Shown one piece after another: positions 38,801-47,800 of a stretch of DNA of 64,000 bases (the first letter of the stretch is position 1; the number at the start of each line of letters is the position of its first letter). Origin of the DNA: Flammeovirga agarivorans (GTDB lineage: Bacteria; Bacteroidota; Bacteroidia; Cytophagales; Flammeovirgaceae). The notes under the pieces were generated by a model. It had not been told where the DNA came from, ran no database searches, and saw only the letters and a program-made list of their open reading frames with translations. The position numbers and the translations under genes were made by a program. The stretch spans positions 425,292-489,291 of the forward strand of contig NZ_JABAIL010000006.1 of the NCBI RefSeq assembly GCF_012641475.1. Direction: 5' to 3'.

Positions 38801-39751
38801 ACACAGGATATTCATTTCCGTTGGATGAAAGAGTATAATATTGATGCTGCCTTTGTACAGCGTTTTGTAACTTCAGCTGCTTCTCCATTGATCAATCCAA
38901 ACTTAAATAAGGTATTGGTTAATAGCCTTGAGGCTGCGAAAAAGCACAACAGAGGTGTGGCCATTATGTATGACTTGTCTGGTATGAAAGGTGATAAAGG
39001 TGTTGAAGATTTTATTAAAGACTGGAAAGAGTTAGTGGATAAAATCAAGCTAACTACTAAATATAAAGATGTCTATTTATCGACGAACGGCAAGCCATTA
39101 GTAGCGATATGGGGTGTCGGTTTCGACCCCAAGAAAAAGACAAGAAAATATTACCTAGAGCACTGTGAGAAGATCATCGATTTTCTTCAAAATGATCCTG
39201 ATTATGGTGGTTGCTCTATTCTATTGGGCGTTCCTACGCGTTGGAGAGATGGTGTCTTTGATGCCACAAATGATCCTCTATTCCATGATTTGGTACGAAG
39301 AAGTGATATTGTTTTACCTTGGTACACAGGTAGAATCAAAGAAGGAAAATACCCTGACTTCTACCCTATCATTGAAGACGATATTGTATGGTGTAAGGAA
39401 GAAAAGCTTGATTTTATGCCTGTACTATTCCCTGGTTTCAGTTGGTACAATATGCACAGAGATTCTAAATTAAATCAGATTCCAAGACTGAAAGGAGAAT
39501 TCTTCTGGGAGCAAATGCATGGTGCTGCAAAAGCTGGTGCAAAGATGGTATATATCGGCATGTTTGATGAAATTGATGAAGCTACTTGTTTCTTCAAAAT
39601 CACCAATGACATTCCAGTGGGATTACAAATGGTAGACAATGAGGGGTTACCTACTGACCACTATTTATGGTTAGTTAAAGAAGGAAGAAAAATGTTAGAC
39701 AATCCTTCAAACTTAAGAAAGGAAATTCCTACTCGAAAAATGGAAAAATAA
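35843..39751 (+). CDS. Secreted protein with five ~175-residue tandem repeats and a C-terminal GH71/99-like module
   Basis: This 1302-residue protein has a signal peptide ending near residue 30 (EGYSQ). Residues ~32-876 are five beta-rich repeats. Typical elements are SLGKSPSFN, MIYFDVKSKEYI, GYIEYLDKGNG, FYDSKDESFQKNPKAK, GKWKKAYFEI-DARFQKNCNGHD and RINFNTG. They look like carbohydrate-binding jelly rolls, but I do not recognise a named family. The C-terminal module (about 909-1290) begins VYTGYQGWFNAPKDGSG, contains WMKEYNIDAAFVQRF, AIMYDLSGM and LVAIWGVGF, and ends at YIGMFDEIDEAT (about 1237). The E-x-x-E in that motif aligns with the two catalytic acids of GH99. No T9SS tail is present, so it is probably periplasmic or otherwise released. 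An operator array and -7 element lie directly upstream; a terminator follows. Confidence 0.8.
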   Translation: MNLFFQELKNYLLSVFVVFIICYPIEGYSQGSNLVIEATLHNNLDNKSLQPVKGPHEVASIKGKGAWKINKEENKSLAHLYFDVNEKQFNLKGQTLTITLEYLSKGPGFVQFKYDSYDQKVKVNNQAKGAWKLGKQFNFQKNNKWITTTFTINDARFNKKCDNHDIVILIGSDEEVYVRSLKISRDPNSAPKVIKSISATLGSNPTFNKVIAVRGNGETATQPINIDGIDAWEVKSKGNKNVKMIYFDVNAKEFIAESDKLYAYLEYLDKGNGNIIITYDSKDVGVQVNPKAKPGSWKKAHACKLTNSGKWKKAYFEIDDARFQKNCNGHDIRINFNTGEQAIVKKLKFAKSKEELNKENETGAGAGASNSISASLGKSPSFNSLVAIKANSETANKPIELDGKASWEVQAVKNEGVKMIYFDVKSKEYINSDDQIFGYIEYLDKGNGSVTIFYDSKDESFQKNPKAKPGAWKKAHAFKLTNSGKWKKAYFEIADARFQKNCNGHDLRINFNTGENPIISKLKFAKSKEDLNKEKETSAETIASNTISASLGKSPSFNSLVAIKANSETANKPIDLDGRTAWEVQAVKNEDVKMIYFDVKSKEYINSNDQIFGYIEYLDKGNGNVTVFYDSKDESFQKNPKAKPGAWKKAHSFKLTNSGKWKKSYFTISDARFQKNCNGHDLRINFNTGENPIISKLKFAKSKAALNQGDAVTNSIVIASRLEKKPTFVGIVAIKGGTETLNETVTIDGVEAWDIKSKANNNVKMLYFDILSKEIVSESPKIFGYLEYLDKGTGNAAIFYDSKDKNFKKNPKTTPGAWKTAHAFKLKDSGKWKKAYFEIADARFEKNCNGHDIRVNINSNDKAIIRELKLANTKEGLEKEVKRAAVYVKKNVKMNTKHSKTFKFSTADMKVYTGYQGWFNAPKDGSGLHWKHYQKNFIKKQPLSVDNIRVDAWPDLSEFPESAKYDTPFKHKDGSTAQLFSSVNPVTQDIHFRWMKEYNIDAAFVQRFVTSAASPLINPNLNKVLVNSLEAAKKHNRGVAIMYDLSGMKGDKGVEDFIKDWKELVDKIKLTTKYKDVYLSTNGKPLVAIWGVGFDPKKKTRKYYLEHCEKIIDFLQNDPDYGGCSILLGVPTRWRDGVFDATNDPLFHDLVRRSDIVLPWYTGRIKEGKYPDFYPIIEDDIVWCKEEKLDFMPVLFPGFSWYNMHRDSKLNQIPRLKGEFFWEQMHGAAKAGAKMVYIGMFDEIDEATCFFKITNDIPVGLQMVDNEGLPTDHYLWLVKEGRKMLDNPSNLRKEIPTRKMEK
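36952..38000 (+). repeat. Recently duplicated 525-bp coding repeat (two copies)
   Basis: Repeats 3 (36952-37476) and 4 (37477-38000) of the protein are nearly identical at the DNA level over long stretches with an exact 525-nt period, for example around 36962 and 37487. Repeats 1, 2 and 5 are more diverged. This points to a recent in-frame tandem duplication. Confidence 0.85.
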
Positions 39752-39763
39752 TCTAATTCTACA

Positions 39764-39818
39764 TCACCACTGCAAGGTATTTAATCAATATCTTACAGTG
39801 GTGAATTCTTTTTTATTT
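39764..39818 (+). terminator. Rho-independent terminator
   Basis: TCACCACTG (39764-39772) pairs with CAGTGGTGA (39796-39804), with further pairing inside the loop, and runs into a long T-rich tract. It separates the GH71/99-like gene from the beta-helix gene that follows 60 nt later. Confidence 0.85.
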
Positions 39819-39877
39819 TATTACTAACCAAGCTCATCAACAAACCCTATTTCCTGATGACATAATATTTTTTAATC

Positions 39878-42100
39878 ATGAAGTTAAATAAGGAAATTAT
39901 ATTTGTATTATTTTTTATAATTACAAAACCAACCTCTGTTTTTAGTCAAGATACATGGCAATCTGATCTAGTTAATATCGATGATGATGGAAATTTGACC
40001 TACTTCGTTGATCCTACATCTGGTATTAAACTTCCAGATTTTTCAAGTGCAGGATATAAAAGTGGTAATGAAGAAATTCCTGATGTCCCTGTAAAACTAA
40101 CCATTGATCCTATTGATGGTGATAATACAGCCCATATTCAGGCAGCGATCGATCAAGTTGGACAAATAGAAGCTGACGAAAATGGAATTAGAGGGGCAGT
40201 ATTACTCAATCCAGGTCAATATGATGTCCATGGTATTATCAGGTTAAAATATTCTGGAGTGATATTAAGAGGCTCTGGCGATAAAGAGGACGTTACAGAA
40301 AATACAATTCTATATGGTGTTGGAAACGATCCCTCTGGCAGACCTGTAATCCACATTGGAGGTGGTCAAAACACTGTTTTCAGTACGGAAATTGCCAATA
40401 CAAGATCAAATATAGTAGATGATACAGTAAAAGTTGGGCAAAAGCACTTTCAGGTAGAAGATGCAAGTAAATATAAGATAGGTGATGAAATTATTATTTA
40501 CCATCCTTGTACTGCAGAATGGATAGAAAGTGTTGACTACGGCGGGACTGCTGGAGATGCCCCTTGGGTTGTAGATGAACAACCAATTATTTATCACACA
40601 ACTATTACAGCTATAAATTGTAATACAATATATACCAACAGTCCTGTTTTTAATGATCTAGTTCGTAGCTTATCACAATCCTATATTTATGTGCATGACA
40701 ATACTGGATTTATAGAAAATGCTGGACTAGAAGATTTGCGTATTGATATTGAATACGACACTTCAGACCCAGATGATAAAGACCATGCTAGTTCGGCAGT
40801 TAAGTGTACACAATTGCAGGATTCATGGATTAAAAATTGTGAGTTCATACACTTTTATTATGCTGGTGTTGATATATATTCATCAAGAAACCTAACCATT
40901 TCAGATTGTGAAGCAAATGATCCTATTGGTCCATCTAGCGGTGGTTATAAGTATAATTATTGTACAAATACCGCTACTCAGAATGTATTATTCACAAATT
41001 GTATAGCAAGGAAAGGTCGCCATAATTTTGTATCGAATGGTACGAGTTCTGTAGCTGGAATTGTATTTTATAATTGTACTTCTATAGATCCTCTTACAGC
41101 CTCTGAAGGGCATAGGAGATGGACTACAGGTATGTTATTTGATAATTTTAGAGATTATGGTGAAAATCCTGGTCGAGTACTCGGTCTTTTTAATAGAGGA
41201 AATTGGGGTACAGGTCATGGATGGTCATCAGCAAATTCTGTAGCATGGAATTGTGATGTTACAAGAGAAGGTGCAGATGATGGACAAATTGTAATTCAGA
41301 AACCACCAACAGGACAAAATTTTGCCATTGGATGTAAAGGTATCGTTGACAACCTTGGACCTTTTTCAAATCCTGAAGGGTACATTGAAGGAACCAATAA
41401 CGAGGCCCAACTTATTCCCTCATCATTATATGAAGCACAACTAAATAGTCGTTTAAAGAAACTTAACGATGATGTTTTAGTGACTATAGATGAGCAAAAT
41501 TCTTGTGAAGGATTTACTTGGATAGATGGAAACACCTATTATGAAAGTACAAATGAACCAACATTTACACTTCAGAACATACACGGATGTGATTCTGTAG
41601 TTCAATTGAATCTTACAATAACAAATACTGTTGCTGTGAGAAAAGTATCCGTAAATGGCAACGTTCTTACAGCCAACAACCCTAATGCCACTTATGTTTG
41701 GGTAGATTGTGATAATGACTACAGTATTATTGAAGGGGAAACTGATCAATCTTTTGTGGTTACAGAAAAAGGAAATTATGCTGTAATGTTAACTGAAGAA
41801 GGTTGTACAGTAATTTCTGATTGTATTAATATGACCACGGTTGGCATTATTGATAATCAATTGGGTGTTCAGGTGAAAGTTTTCCCGAATCCTATCGCAC
41901 AAAATTTTAAAGTTGATTTGGGTAAACAATTCAATCAAGCTAGAATAGAACTACGCAATGTTAACGGTAGATTAGTATTTTCAAATGAATACAATCACCA
42001 ACAAATTCTTGATATTGAAGTTGATCAACCTAAAGGTGTATACTTTCTTACTATTTACGGAGACGGTAAAAAGGCTTCGATACGGATAGTCAAAAATTAA
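39878..42100 (+). CDS. T9SS-exported parallel beta-helix protein, polysaccharide-lyase-like
   Basis: This 740-residue protein has a signal peptide ending at VFSQ (about residue 24). The central ~450 residues form a right-handed parallel beta-helix of the pectate-lyase superfamily: NTAHIQAAIDQVGQ, GAVLLNPGQYDVHGI, LKYSGVILRGSGD, then DSWIKNCEFIHFYYAGVDIY, NLTISDCEAND and RGNWGTGHGWSSANSVAWNCD. A cysteine-containing Ig-like linker (CEGFTWIDG, then HGCDSVVQL) precedes a type A T9SS sorting domain (VFPNPIAQNFKVDL, then GVYFLTIYG). The fold is shared by lyases and hydrolases; I could not assign a specific family or catalytic residues. Unlike its neighbours it has no phased TTAAT array, and a terminator lies just upstream. 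It may depend on read-through or on an unrecognised promoter. Confidence 0.75.
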   Translation: MKLNKEIIFVLFFIITKPTSVFSQDTWQSDLVNIDDDGNLTYFVDPTSGIKLPDFSSAGYKSGNEEIPDVPVKLTIDPIDGDNTAHIQAAIDQVGQIEADENGIRGAVLLNPGQYDVHGIIRLKYSGVILRGSGDKEDVTENTILYGVGNDPSGRPVIHIGGGQNTVFSTEIANTRSNIVDDTVKVGQKHFQVEDASKYKIGDEIIIYHPCTAEWIESVDYGGTAGDAPWVVDEQPIIYHTTITAINCNTIYTNSPVFNDLVRSLSQSYIYVHDNTGFIENAGLEDLRIDIEYDTSDPDDKDHASSAVKCTQLQDSWIKNCEFIHFYYAGVDIYSSRNLTISDCEANDPIGPSSGGYKYNYCTNTATQNVLFTNCIARKGRHNFVSNGTSSVAGIVFYNCTSIDPLTASEGHRRWTTGMLFDNFRDYGENPGRVLGLFNRGNWGTGHGWSSANSVAWNCDVTREGADDGQIVIQKPPTGQNFAIGCKGIVDNLGPFSNPEGYIEGTNNEAQLIPSSLYEAQLNSRLKKLNDDVLVTIDEQNSCEGFTWIDGNTYYESTNEPTFTLQNIHGCDSVVQLNLTITNTVAVRKVSVNGNVLTANNPNATYVWVDCDNDYSIIEGETDQSFVVTEKGNYAVMLTEEGCTVISDCINMTTVGIIDNQLGVQVKVFPNPIAQNFKVDLGKQFNQARIELRNVNGRLVFSNEYNHQQILDIEVDQPKGVYFLTIYGDGKKASIRIVKN

Positions 42101-42101
42101 T

Positions 42102-42141
42102 AAAAATGCCGTCTTAATATACAGTTTAAGACGGCATTTTT
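42102..42141. terminator. Bidirectional rho-independent terminator
   Basis: A 16-bp perfect stem (42102-42117 and 42126-42141, core ATGCCGTCTTAA) with an 8-nt loop is flanked by A- and T-runs, immediately after the beta-helix gene and facing the PQQ-propeller remnant. Confidence 0.95.
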
Positions 42142-42224
42142 GTTTCTATCTATCAAGTAGATATTGTTATATGAGATCTTTAGTTTCAATAAGAAAAGTC
42201 CATTCCTAGCGGTTATTCTATACA

Positions 42225-42636
42225 TTACAAGTAGCCATTTTTGCATTGTATAAATGCATTACTCCCATATATTACTGGAACAACTTCCAACATGGTTCCT
42301 CCAAGTAGTAATCTCCATTTTACTGATCCATCATCTAAATTTACCACTTCTATGTTTCCTTTGTGGTATATGTAATAAAGTTGATTTTTGACTATTAAGA
42401 CCTGTCCTGTAATTCCCTATTTTTATGTAAAATAGTTTAAAATATTTCCATTCCCATCTATATAAAGTAGCTCTACGTTTCTCGATATTTTCTGACGATG
42501 TTTTAGTTATCCTTACTTCTTTTCTTACCCGTTCAATATCAGATAAACCAGAGGGTAAAAAAAGTTTATCCTTTTGCGAATAACTATAATTAGCACACAA
42601 TAATAGTAAAAGACATAGTTGGAAATTTTTCATCAA
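42225..42636 (-). pseudogene. Frameshifted remnant of an exported PQQ-type beta-propeller gene
   Basis: The ATG at 42636 opens with a convincing signal peptide (MMKNFQLCLLLLLCANYSYSQ), but that frame becomes basic and unstructured and stops at 42331. On the same strand two other frames carry protein-like sequence. One encodes VELLYIDGNGNILNYF (around 42440-42490). The other encodes QVLIVKNQLYYIYHKGNIEV followed by VNLDDGSVKWRLLLGG and ends at a TAA at 42225. The last pieces show the DDGSVKW blade signature of PQQ/BamB-like propellers. At least two frame changes are needed to join them, so the gene is decayed and short. Original function unknown. Sequencing errors are possible but would have to occur twice. 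Confidence 0.75.
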
Positions 42637-42952
42637 TTCTGGTCTATTTTAAAACAAAAAAGCATCAACTTATATTTATTGATGCTTTTTCAGTCGTCCT
42701 TATTAAATTGTCATTACTAAATCACAAAAAGTAAGTGTCTATGAAATAGTACTCTATGAAGAAATTTGTTTCCTTCAGATTATTTAAAGAAGAGAATGCA
42801 TTCTTAAAAATGAGCATCCTTCCTCTTCAGTTGATAAACAGAATTTATCAAAGTCTTTATTTTACGGACTTACATCCGAATAAATTTTAAACTGGTTAGA
42901 AAAGAGAGAGTAGAACACACGTTCCACCCTCACACACAATGATAATTTGAAA
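42637..42952 (-). terminator. Spacer with terminator of the 544-residue sulfatase gene (hairpin 42656-42690)
   Basis: A 12-bp stem (AAAAAGCATCAA and its complement) with an 11-nt loop lies at 42656-42690 and is followed by T's on the minus strand, downstream of the sulfatase stop at 42953. The rest of the 316-nt spacer has no recognisable gene; an imperfect hairpin sits near 42785-42830. Confidence 0.75.
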
Positions 42953-44587
42953 TTATCCGTTATTCGCATATTTTGATTCAAGATACATCTTCAATAATCT
43001 TTGATCTATCTCTGAATTGTCTTTATATTTTACTCTTAGATCAGCAAGATCTTTTTTCATTTTAGCTACCACCTCTTTGTATTCTGGATCATTGTAAACA
43101 TTTTTCATCTCATGTGGATCCTTTTTTCTATCGAATAATTCCCACTCATCTACATCATAGTAATAATGAATAAGTTTGTATTCTTTTGTGATGATAGCAT
43201 AATGACGTTTTACCATATGAATAGATGGATATTCATAATAATGGTAATACACTGCTTCTCTATCCCACTCCGCATCATTTCCAGTTAATAGAGGCATTAA
43301 GCTTTCTCCTTGCATATCTGATGGTGCTTCTATACCTGCAGCCGCTAAGAAAGTTTGAGCAAAGTCCAGGTTCTGTACCATCTCTTCATTGGTCATTCCT
43401 GCCTTAATTTTATTTGGCCAACGGATTAATAATGGAGTTTTAAAAGATTCATTATAGGCAAATCTTTTATCGAACCAACCATGTTCTCCCAAATAGAAAC
43501 CTTGATCAGAAGTATAAACCACTAGCGTATTATCTGCTAATTTATTTTCATCAAGGTAATCTAATACTCTACCTACGTTGTCATCTACTGAAGCAATTGT
43601 CCCTAGATAATCTTGCATATACCTTTGGTATCTCCATTTCATCAATTCTTTTTCATTCATTGATGCAAATTTTTGGGCAAAATCTTCATTTACTGGTTTA
43701 TAAACTTTATCCCATGCTTCTCTTTGCTCATTGGTCATTCTGTCTCTTTCTTTATTAAAAGCTTCGTAATCCCAATGTGAACCCTCTTTTATACCTAAAG
43801 CTTCCATCGTTGCAGGATATAATTTAGAATCACCTGCCCAATTCATGTGCTTAAGAATATTCATTTCTGCAGTGTGGGCAGCAGTAGCTCTACCTGCATA
43901 GTCATCAAATAAAGTTTCTGGTTCTTTGAAAGTCTTTTTAGTAAATTCTTTGTAATGTTTTTCATCTGGCAACCACTCTCTATGAGGTGCTTTATGCAAA
44001 TACATCAACATAAATGGTTTTTCTTTATCTCTTTCTTTATCTAACCAGTCTAAAGTCATGTCCGTTACAATATCTGTCACATAACCTTTGTAATCTTTCT
44101 TACCTTCTTCTTTGGTAATAAAAGTAGGATTATAATAATGTCCCTGTCCTATTAAGATTTTAAACTGATCGAATCCTTTTGGATTGTTTCCAAAGTGTAG
44201 CTTACCAAACATTGCTGTTTGATATCCTGCCTCTTGAAAGATCTGAGGAAAAGTGACATTATCTTTATTGAATGGAAAATGATTATCTGTTTTACCATTA
44301 ATATGTGAATGTTTACCTGTTAAAATCACTGCCCTAGATGGTGAACAAATAGAATTCGTGACACAAGCATTATTAAACTTCATTCCTTCATCGGCAATTC
44401 TATCAATGTTCGGAGTAGAAGTTAAGGTCTTATCATATGCACTGATCGCTTGGTAAGCATGATCGTCAGACATAATAAATAAGATATTAGGTCGCTTAGC
44501 TGTTTTCTTAGCTTGTTGTTGTGGCTGAACAACACAACTGAAAAATGTACCTGTAAAAAGGAAGATAAGTAAATTCGTAAATTTCAT
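42953..44587 (-). CDS. Lipoprotein sulfatase (family S1, formylglycine type)
   Basis: This 544-residue protein has a lipobox at Cys18 (GTFFSC). It is a type I arylsulfatase with metal-binding IMSDDH (Asp41-Asp42) and the formylglycine motif C-S-P-S-R at Cys81 followed by AVILTGKHSH. Later motifs are TAMFGKLHFGN, LMYLHKAPHREW, YTSDQGFYLGEHGWFDKR and PLLIRWPNKI. The opening DDHAYQAISAY is reminiscent of sulfatases acting on sulfated hexosamines or hexoses at O-6, but I would not fix a subfamily. The Cys-type motif requires maturation by FGE or anSME, neither of which is in the window. It is divergent from the sulfatase-GH fusion gene, and a 4-unit operator array with a GATATTTG -7 element lies about 70-125 nt upstream. 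Confidence 0.95.
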   Translation of the reverse strand: MKFTNLLIFLFTGTFFSCVVQPQQQAKKTAKRPNILFIMSDDHAYQAISAYDKTLTSTPNIDRIADEGMKFNNACVTNSICSPSRAVILTGKHSHINGKTDNHFPFNKDNVTFPQIFQEAGYQTAMFGKLHFGNNPKGFDQFKILIGQGHYYNPTFITKEEGKKDYKGYVTDIVTDMTLDWLDKERDKEKPFMLMYLHKAPHREWLPDEKHYKEFTKKTFKEPETLFDDYAGRATAAHTAEMNILKHMNWAGDSKLYPATMEALGIKEGSHWDYEAFNKERDRMTNEQREAWDKVYKPVNEDFAQKFASMNEKELMKWRYQRYMQDYLGTIASVDDNVGRVLDYLDENKLADNTLVVYTSDQGFYLGEHGWFDKRFAYNESFKTPLLIRWPNKIKAGMTNEEMVQNLDFAQTFLAAAGIEAPSDMQGESLMPLLTGNDAEWDREAVYYHYYEYPSIHMVKRHYAIITKEYKLIHYYYDVDEWELFDRKKDPHEMKNVYNDPEYKEVVAKMKKDLADLRVKYKDNSEIDQRLLKMYLESKYANNG

Positions 44588-44656
44588 ACTAAAAAATGCT
44601 GCTCGTCTTTTCTTAAAATAAAAGTCAGTTTACACATATCTAAAATATGTACTAAT

Positions 44657-44711
44657 CAAATATCAGAAATTAGGTTAATTGATTTCTAACACCCGATTAA
44701 TGGACCATTAA
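44657..44711 (-). promoter_or_regulatory. 11-bp-phased operator array and -7 element of the 544-residue sulfatase gene
   Basis: On the minus strand four 11-bp units (44711-44701, 44700-44690, 44689-44679, 44678-44668) begin TTAAT, TTAAT, TTAGA and TTAAC. GATATTTG (44664-44657, one mismatch to TAnnTTTG) starts exactly 14 nt after the start of the last unit, the same spacing and the same fourth unit (TTAAC) as upstream of susC. Confidence 0.65.
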
Positions 44712-44815
44712 TAACACAAAAAGGCCTCTTTTTAATCAGAAAAAGGCATAAATAAATTCCATTGTTGTTCTGCTTACTTTCTATTCTATATCATAATATC
44801 TTCTATTAATAGAAT

Positions 44816-44860
44816 TTTAATACCCCATTATTCTCTTGATTCTAAATTGAAATTATACCA
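44816..44860 (+). promoter_or_regulatory. 11-bp-phased operator array of the sulfatase-GH71/99 fusion gene
   Basis: Three 11-bp units (44816, 44827, 44838) begin TTAAT, TTAAT and TTATT. A weak -7-like TAAATTGA starts at 44853, 15 nt after the start of the last unit and 27 nt before the ATG. Confidence 0.5.
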
Positions 44861-44879
44861 TACATAATTAAAATTTGAA

Positions 44880-47800
44880 ATGAAGAAAATTTACTATCAA
44901 ACAGTCACTTTAGCATTCTGTTGTTTTTTTATATCGCTGTCTCTATTCGCACAAGAAGATAAAGAGAAACCAAACCTACTCTTTATCATGACAGATCAAC
45001 AACGATTCGATGCATTAGGTAAAGCCGGGAAATTTGATTTCTTAAAAACACCAACTCTCGATAAACTTGCGGATGAAGGTGCATATTTTACAAATGCCTA
45101 CACACCATGTTCTGTATGCGGACCCGCTAGAACGGTAATTCTTACTGGTCAAACCGTAGAGAATAACGGTGTAAGAAGAAATGATGATGCATATAGTAAC
45201 CCTAATGAGGGGAACTATTGTGATTTACCTTCTTTCGATCAAGTACTTATTGATAATGGTTATTATGGAGAATATATTGGTAAGTATCACTCTCCAATTC
45301 ACTTATCAGAAGGATATTCAGAATTTAAATATTCCACCAACACTCAAAATGTTTATACTCTTCAAGATAAAAAGGAGTACAATGATTTACTTAAGCAATA
45401 TGCCAATGATCATGGAATAAAAATCAACGAAGATGATTTGATGAGTAGTTTCTTTAAAAACTTCTATACCCCTGACCCAATTGATTCAAGATATAAAAAA
45501 GGTGAAGATTACCTGAGACCTGATTTAAATGGAAATCCGATGCCTAAAACTCAACCGGATGAACATGGTAAGCTAAATCTACCTCAAGAAATGAGTTTAA
45601 CTTATCACCAAACTCAGAAAGTTAAAGAGGCATTGGCTAGAGCATCAAAACAAGAGAAACCTTTTAATATTACCATTTCTTATTTCTTTCCACATGCTCC
45701 GATGTTACCAACTGATCCTTGGTACCAAATGTACCCTCTTGAAGACATGCCTATATCGGAAAGTATCAACGACAACATGGAAAACTCTCCATATATCAAA
45801 TCAAATAAGAGATTGAATATGCCTGAGTATTCCGATCCAGAAATGGTTAAATATATGATGTCGAACTACTTTGGTCTGATTACAGAAGTGGATTATTTCA
45901 TTAATGAAATCCTAAAAGACTTAGAAGAATATGGTATGGATGAAAACACATTAATTATTTTCACTAGTGATCATGGGGAGATGTTGGGAAGCCATGGTAT
46001 GAGGGAGAAAAATGTGTTTTATGAAGAGTCTGCTCATATTCCACTAATTATTTGGTATCCAAATAAGATAAAACCTACAAAAATTGATAGCCCTGTTTCT
46101 TTAATTGATCTCTATCCAACGATCATGGATTACTTAGAAGTGGATGATGAACTTAGAGATGGTGCATCTCTTAAGGATGTCATCGAGGAAAAAGAAAAAA
46201 GAACATATGCTGTAACAGAATGGGATTACCATGGTGATACACAACCAAATTATATGGTAATTACCGACGACGGTTGGAAATTGATCACTTCATATGCAGC
46301 AAACAAGCCTGAACTTAATGCTTTATACAATCTAAATGATGACCCATTAGAAATGAAAAACTTGTTGGGTACTAACCCTAATCGTTTTTCGTATAAATCA
46401 CAAGTGGACAGGTTACAAGGATATCTTGTCGAATGGTTAGAAAATACAGGTTCTTCTAGAGCGAATATTATCAAAAATAAAGAAATACTATCTTCTAATT
46501 CGGCTACTTTTATTTCACAATCTGTACCGCATACACTATCATTAGATACTACATTAAACGTTCATATCTCTTTCCAAAATAATACAGGGCAGACTTGGAA
46601 GAAAGGTAATGAAATTCAGCTGAAAAACATGACTAATACCTATTGGACAAACCTTACTTCCATCCAATTAGAAGAAGACGTTGAACCATTGCAGGGGTAT
46701 ACCTTTACTTTAGAAATAACTACTCCAACTAAAAGTGGTGAATATGATTTCCAATGGAAGTTAACGAATAAAACATCGAATTGGAATGATGTTTTAACAC
46801 CAAAAATGAGACTTTCGGTTGGTGAAAATACGATAGATGAAAATCAACTGACCTATAAAATGATGATGGGTTATCAAGGTTGGTTTTTGGCTAAAGAAGA
46901 TAACTCTGGGTTCAATAAGTGGAAGCATTGGTTTACTTCAAATGAACTGAGCTCTGCCGATCATCTAGGTTTTGATTACTATCCAGACATGTCAGAGTAC
47001 ACAGATACTTATGAAGTAGACATGACCATGAAAAATGGAGAAAGTGCTACTTTATTTTCATCACATGATTTGAGTACTACCATGAAACATTTTGAGTGGA
47101 TGAAAACATACGATATTTATGGTGTTTACCTTCAACGTTTTCTCAATCCATTGTCAGATCCCAAAATGTTTAAAGTAAGGAATGATATTTTAGAAAATGT
47201 AAAAGAGGCTTCTAAGACACATCAGAGGCATTTCGCTGTAATGTACGATATTTCAGGAACGGCAGATGACGGTCAATTATTTGACAAGCTGATTGCCGAT
47301 TGGGAATATATTGTGGACCAACACGAAATTTTAGAACAGGAATCGTATGTACGACAAGAAGGAAAACCCGTCATCGGTATTTGGGGTATTGGTTTTAAAG
47401 ATAGAGGCTTAAAAGTAGAAACCTTCCAGAAAATCATTGATTACTTCCATAAAGATGCAGATCCAAAATATCAGGCCTATATACTAGGTGGTGTTCCAGA
47501 TGGTTGGAGAAACTTATCCCGTTCTTCAGCTCAAGAAGAAGGATGGGCAGATATTTATAGACAGTTAGATATGATTTCTCCTTGGTCAGTTGGACGTTAT
47601 AATAATGACGCAAGTATAGACAAATGGAATACAGAGTATATTCAGCCAGATCTAACTGAATGTAACAAAGCAGAAATAGACTATATGCCTGTAGTGTGGC
47701 CAGGATTCTCTTGGCTAAATATAAAGCAGGGTGAACTGAATCAAATTCCTAGAAATGGCGGTCAATTTTATTGGAAACAAGTATATAATGCTTTAAACTC

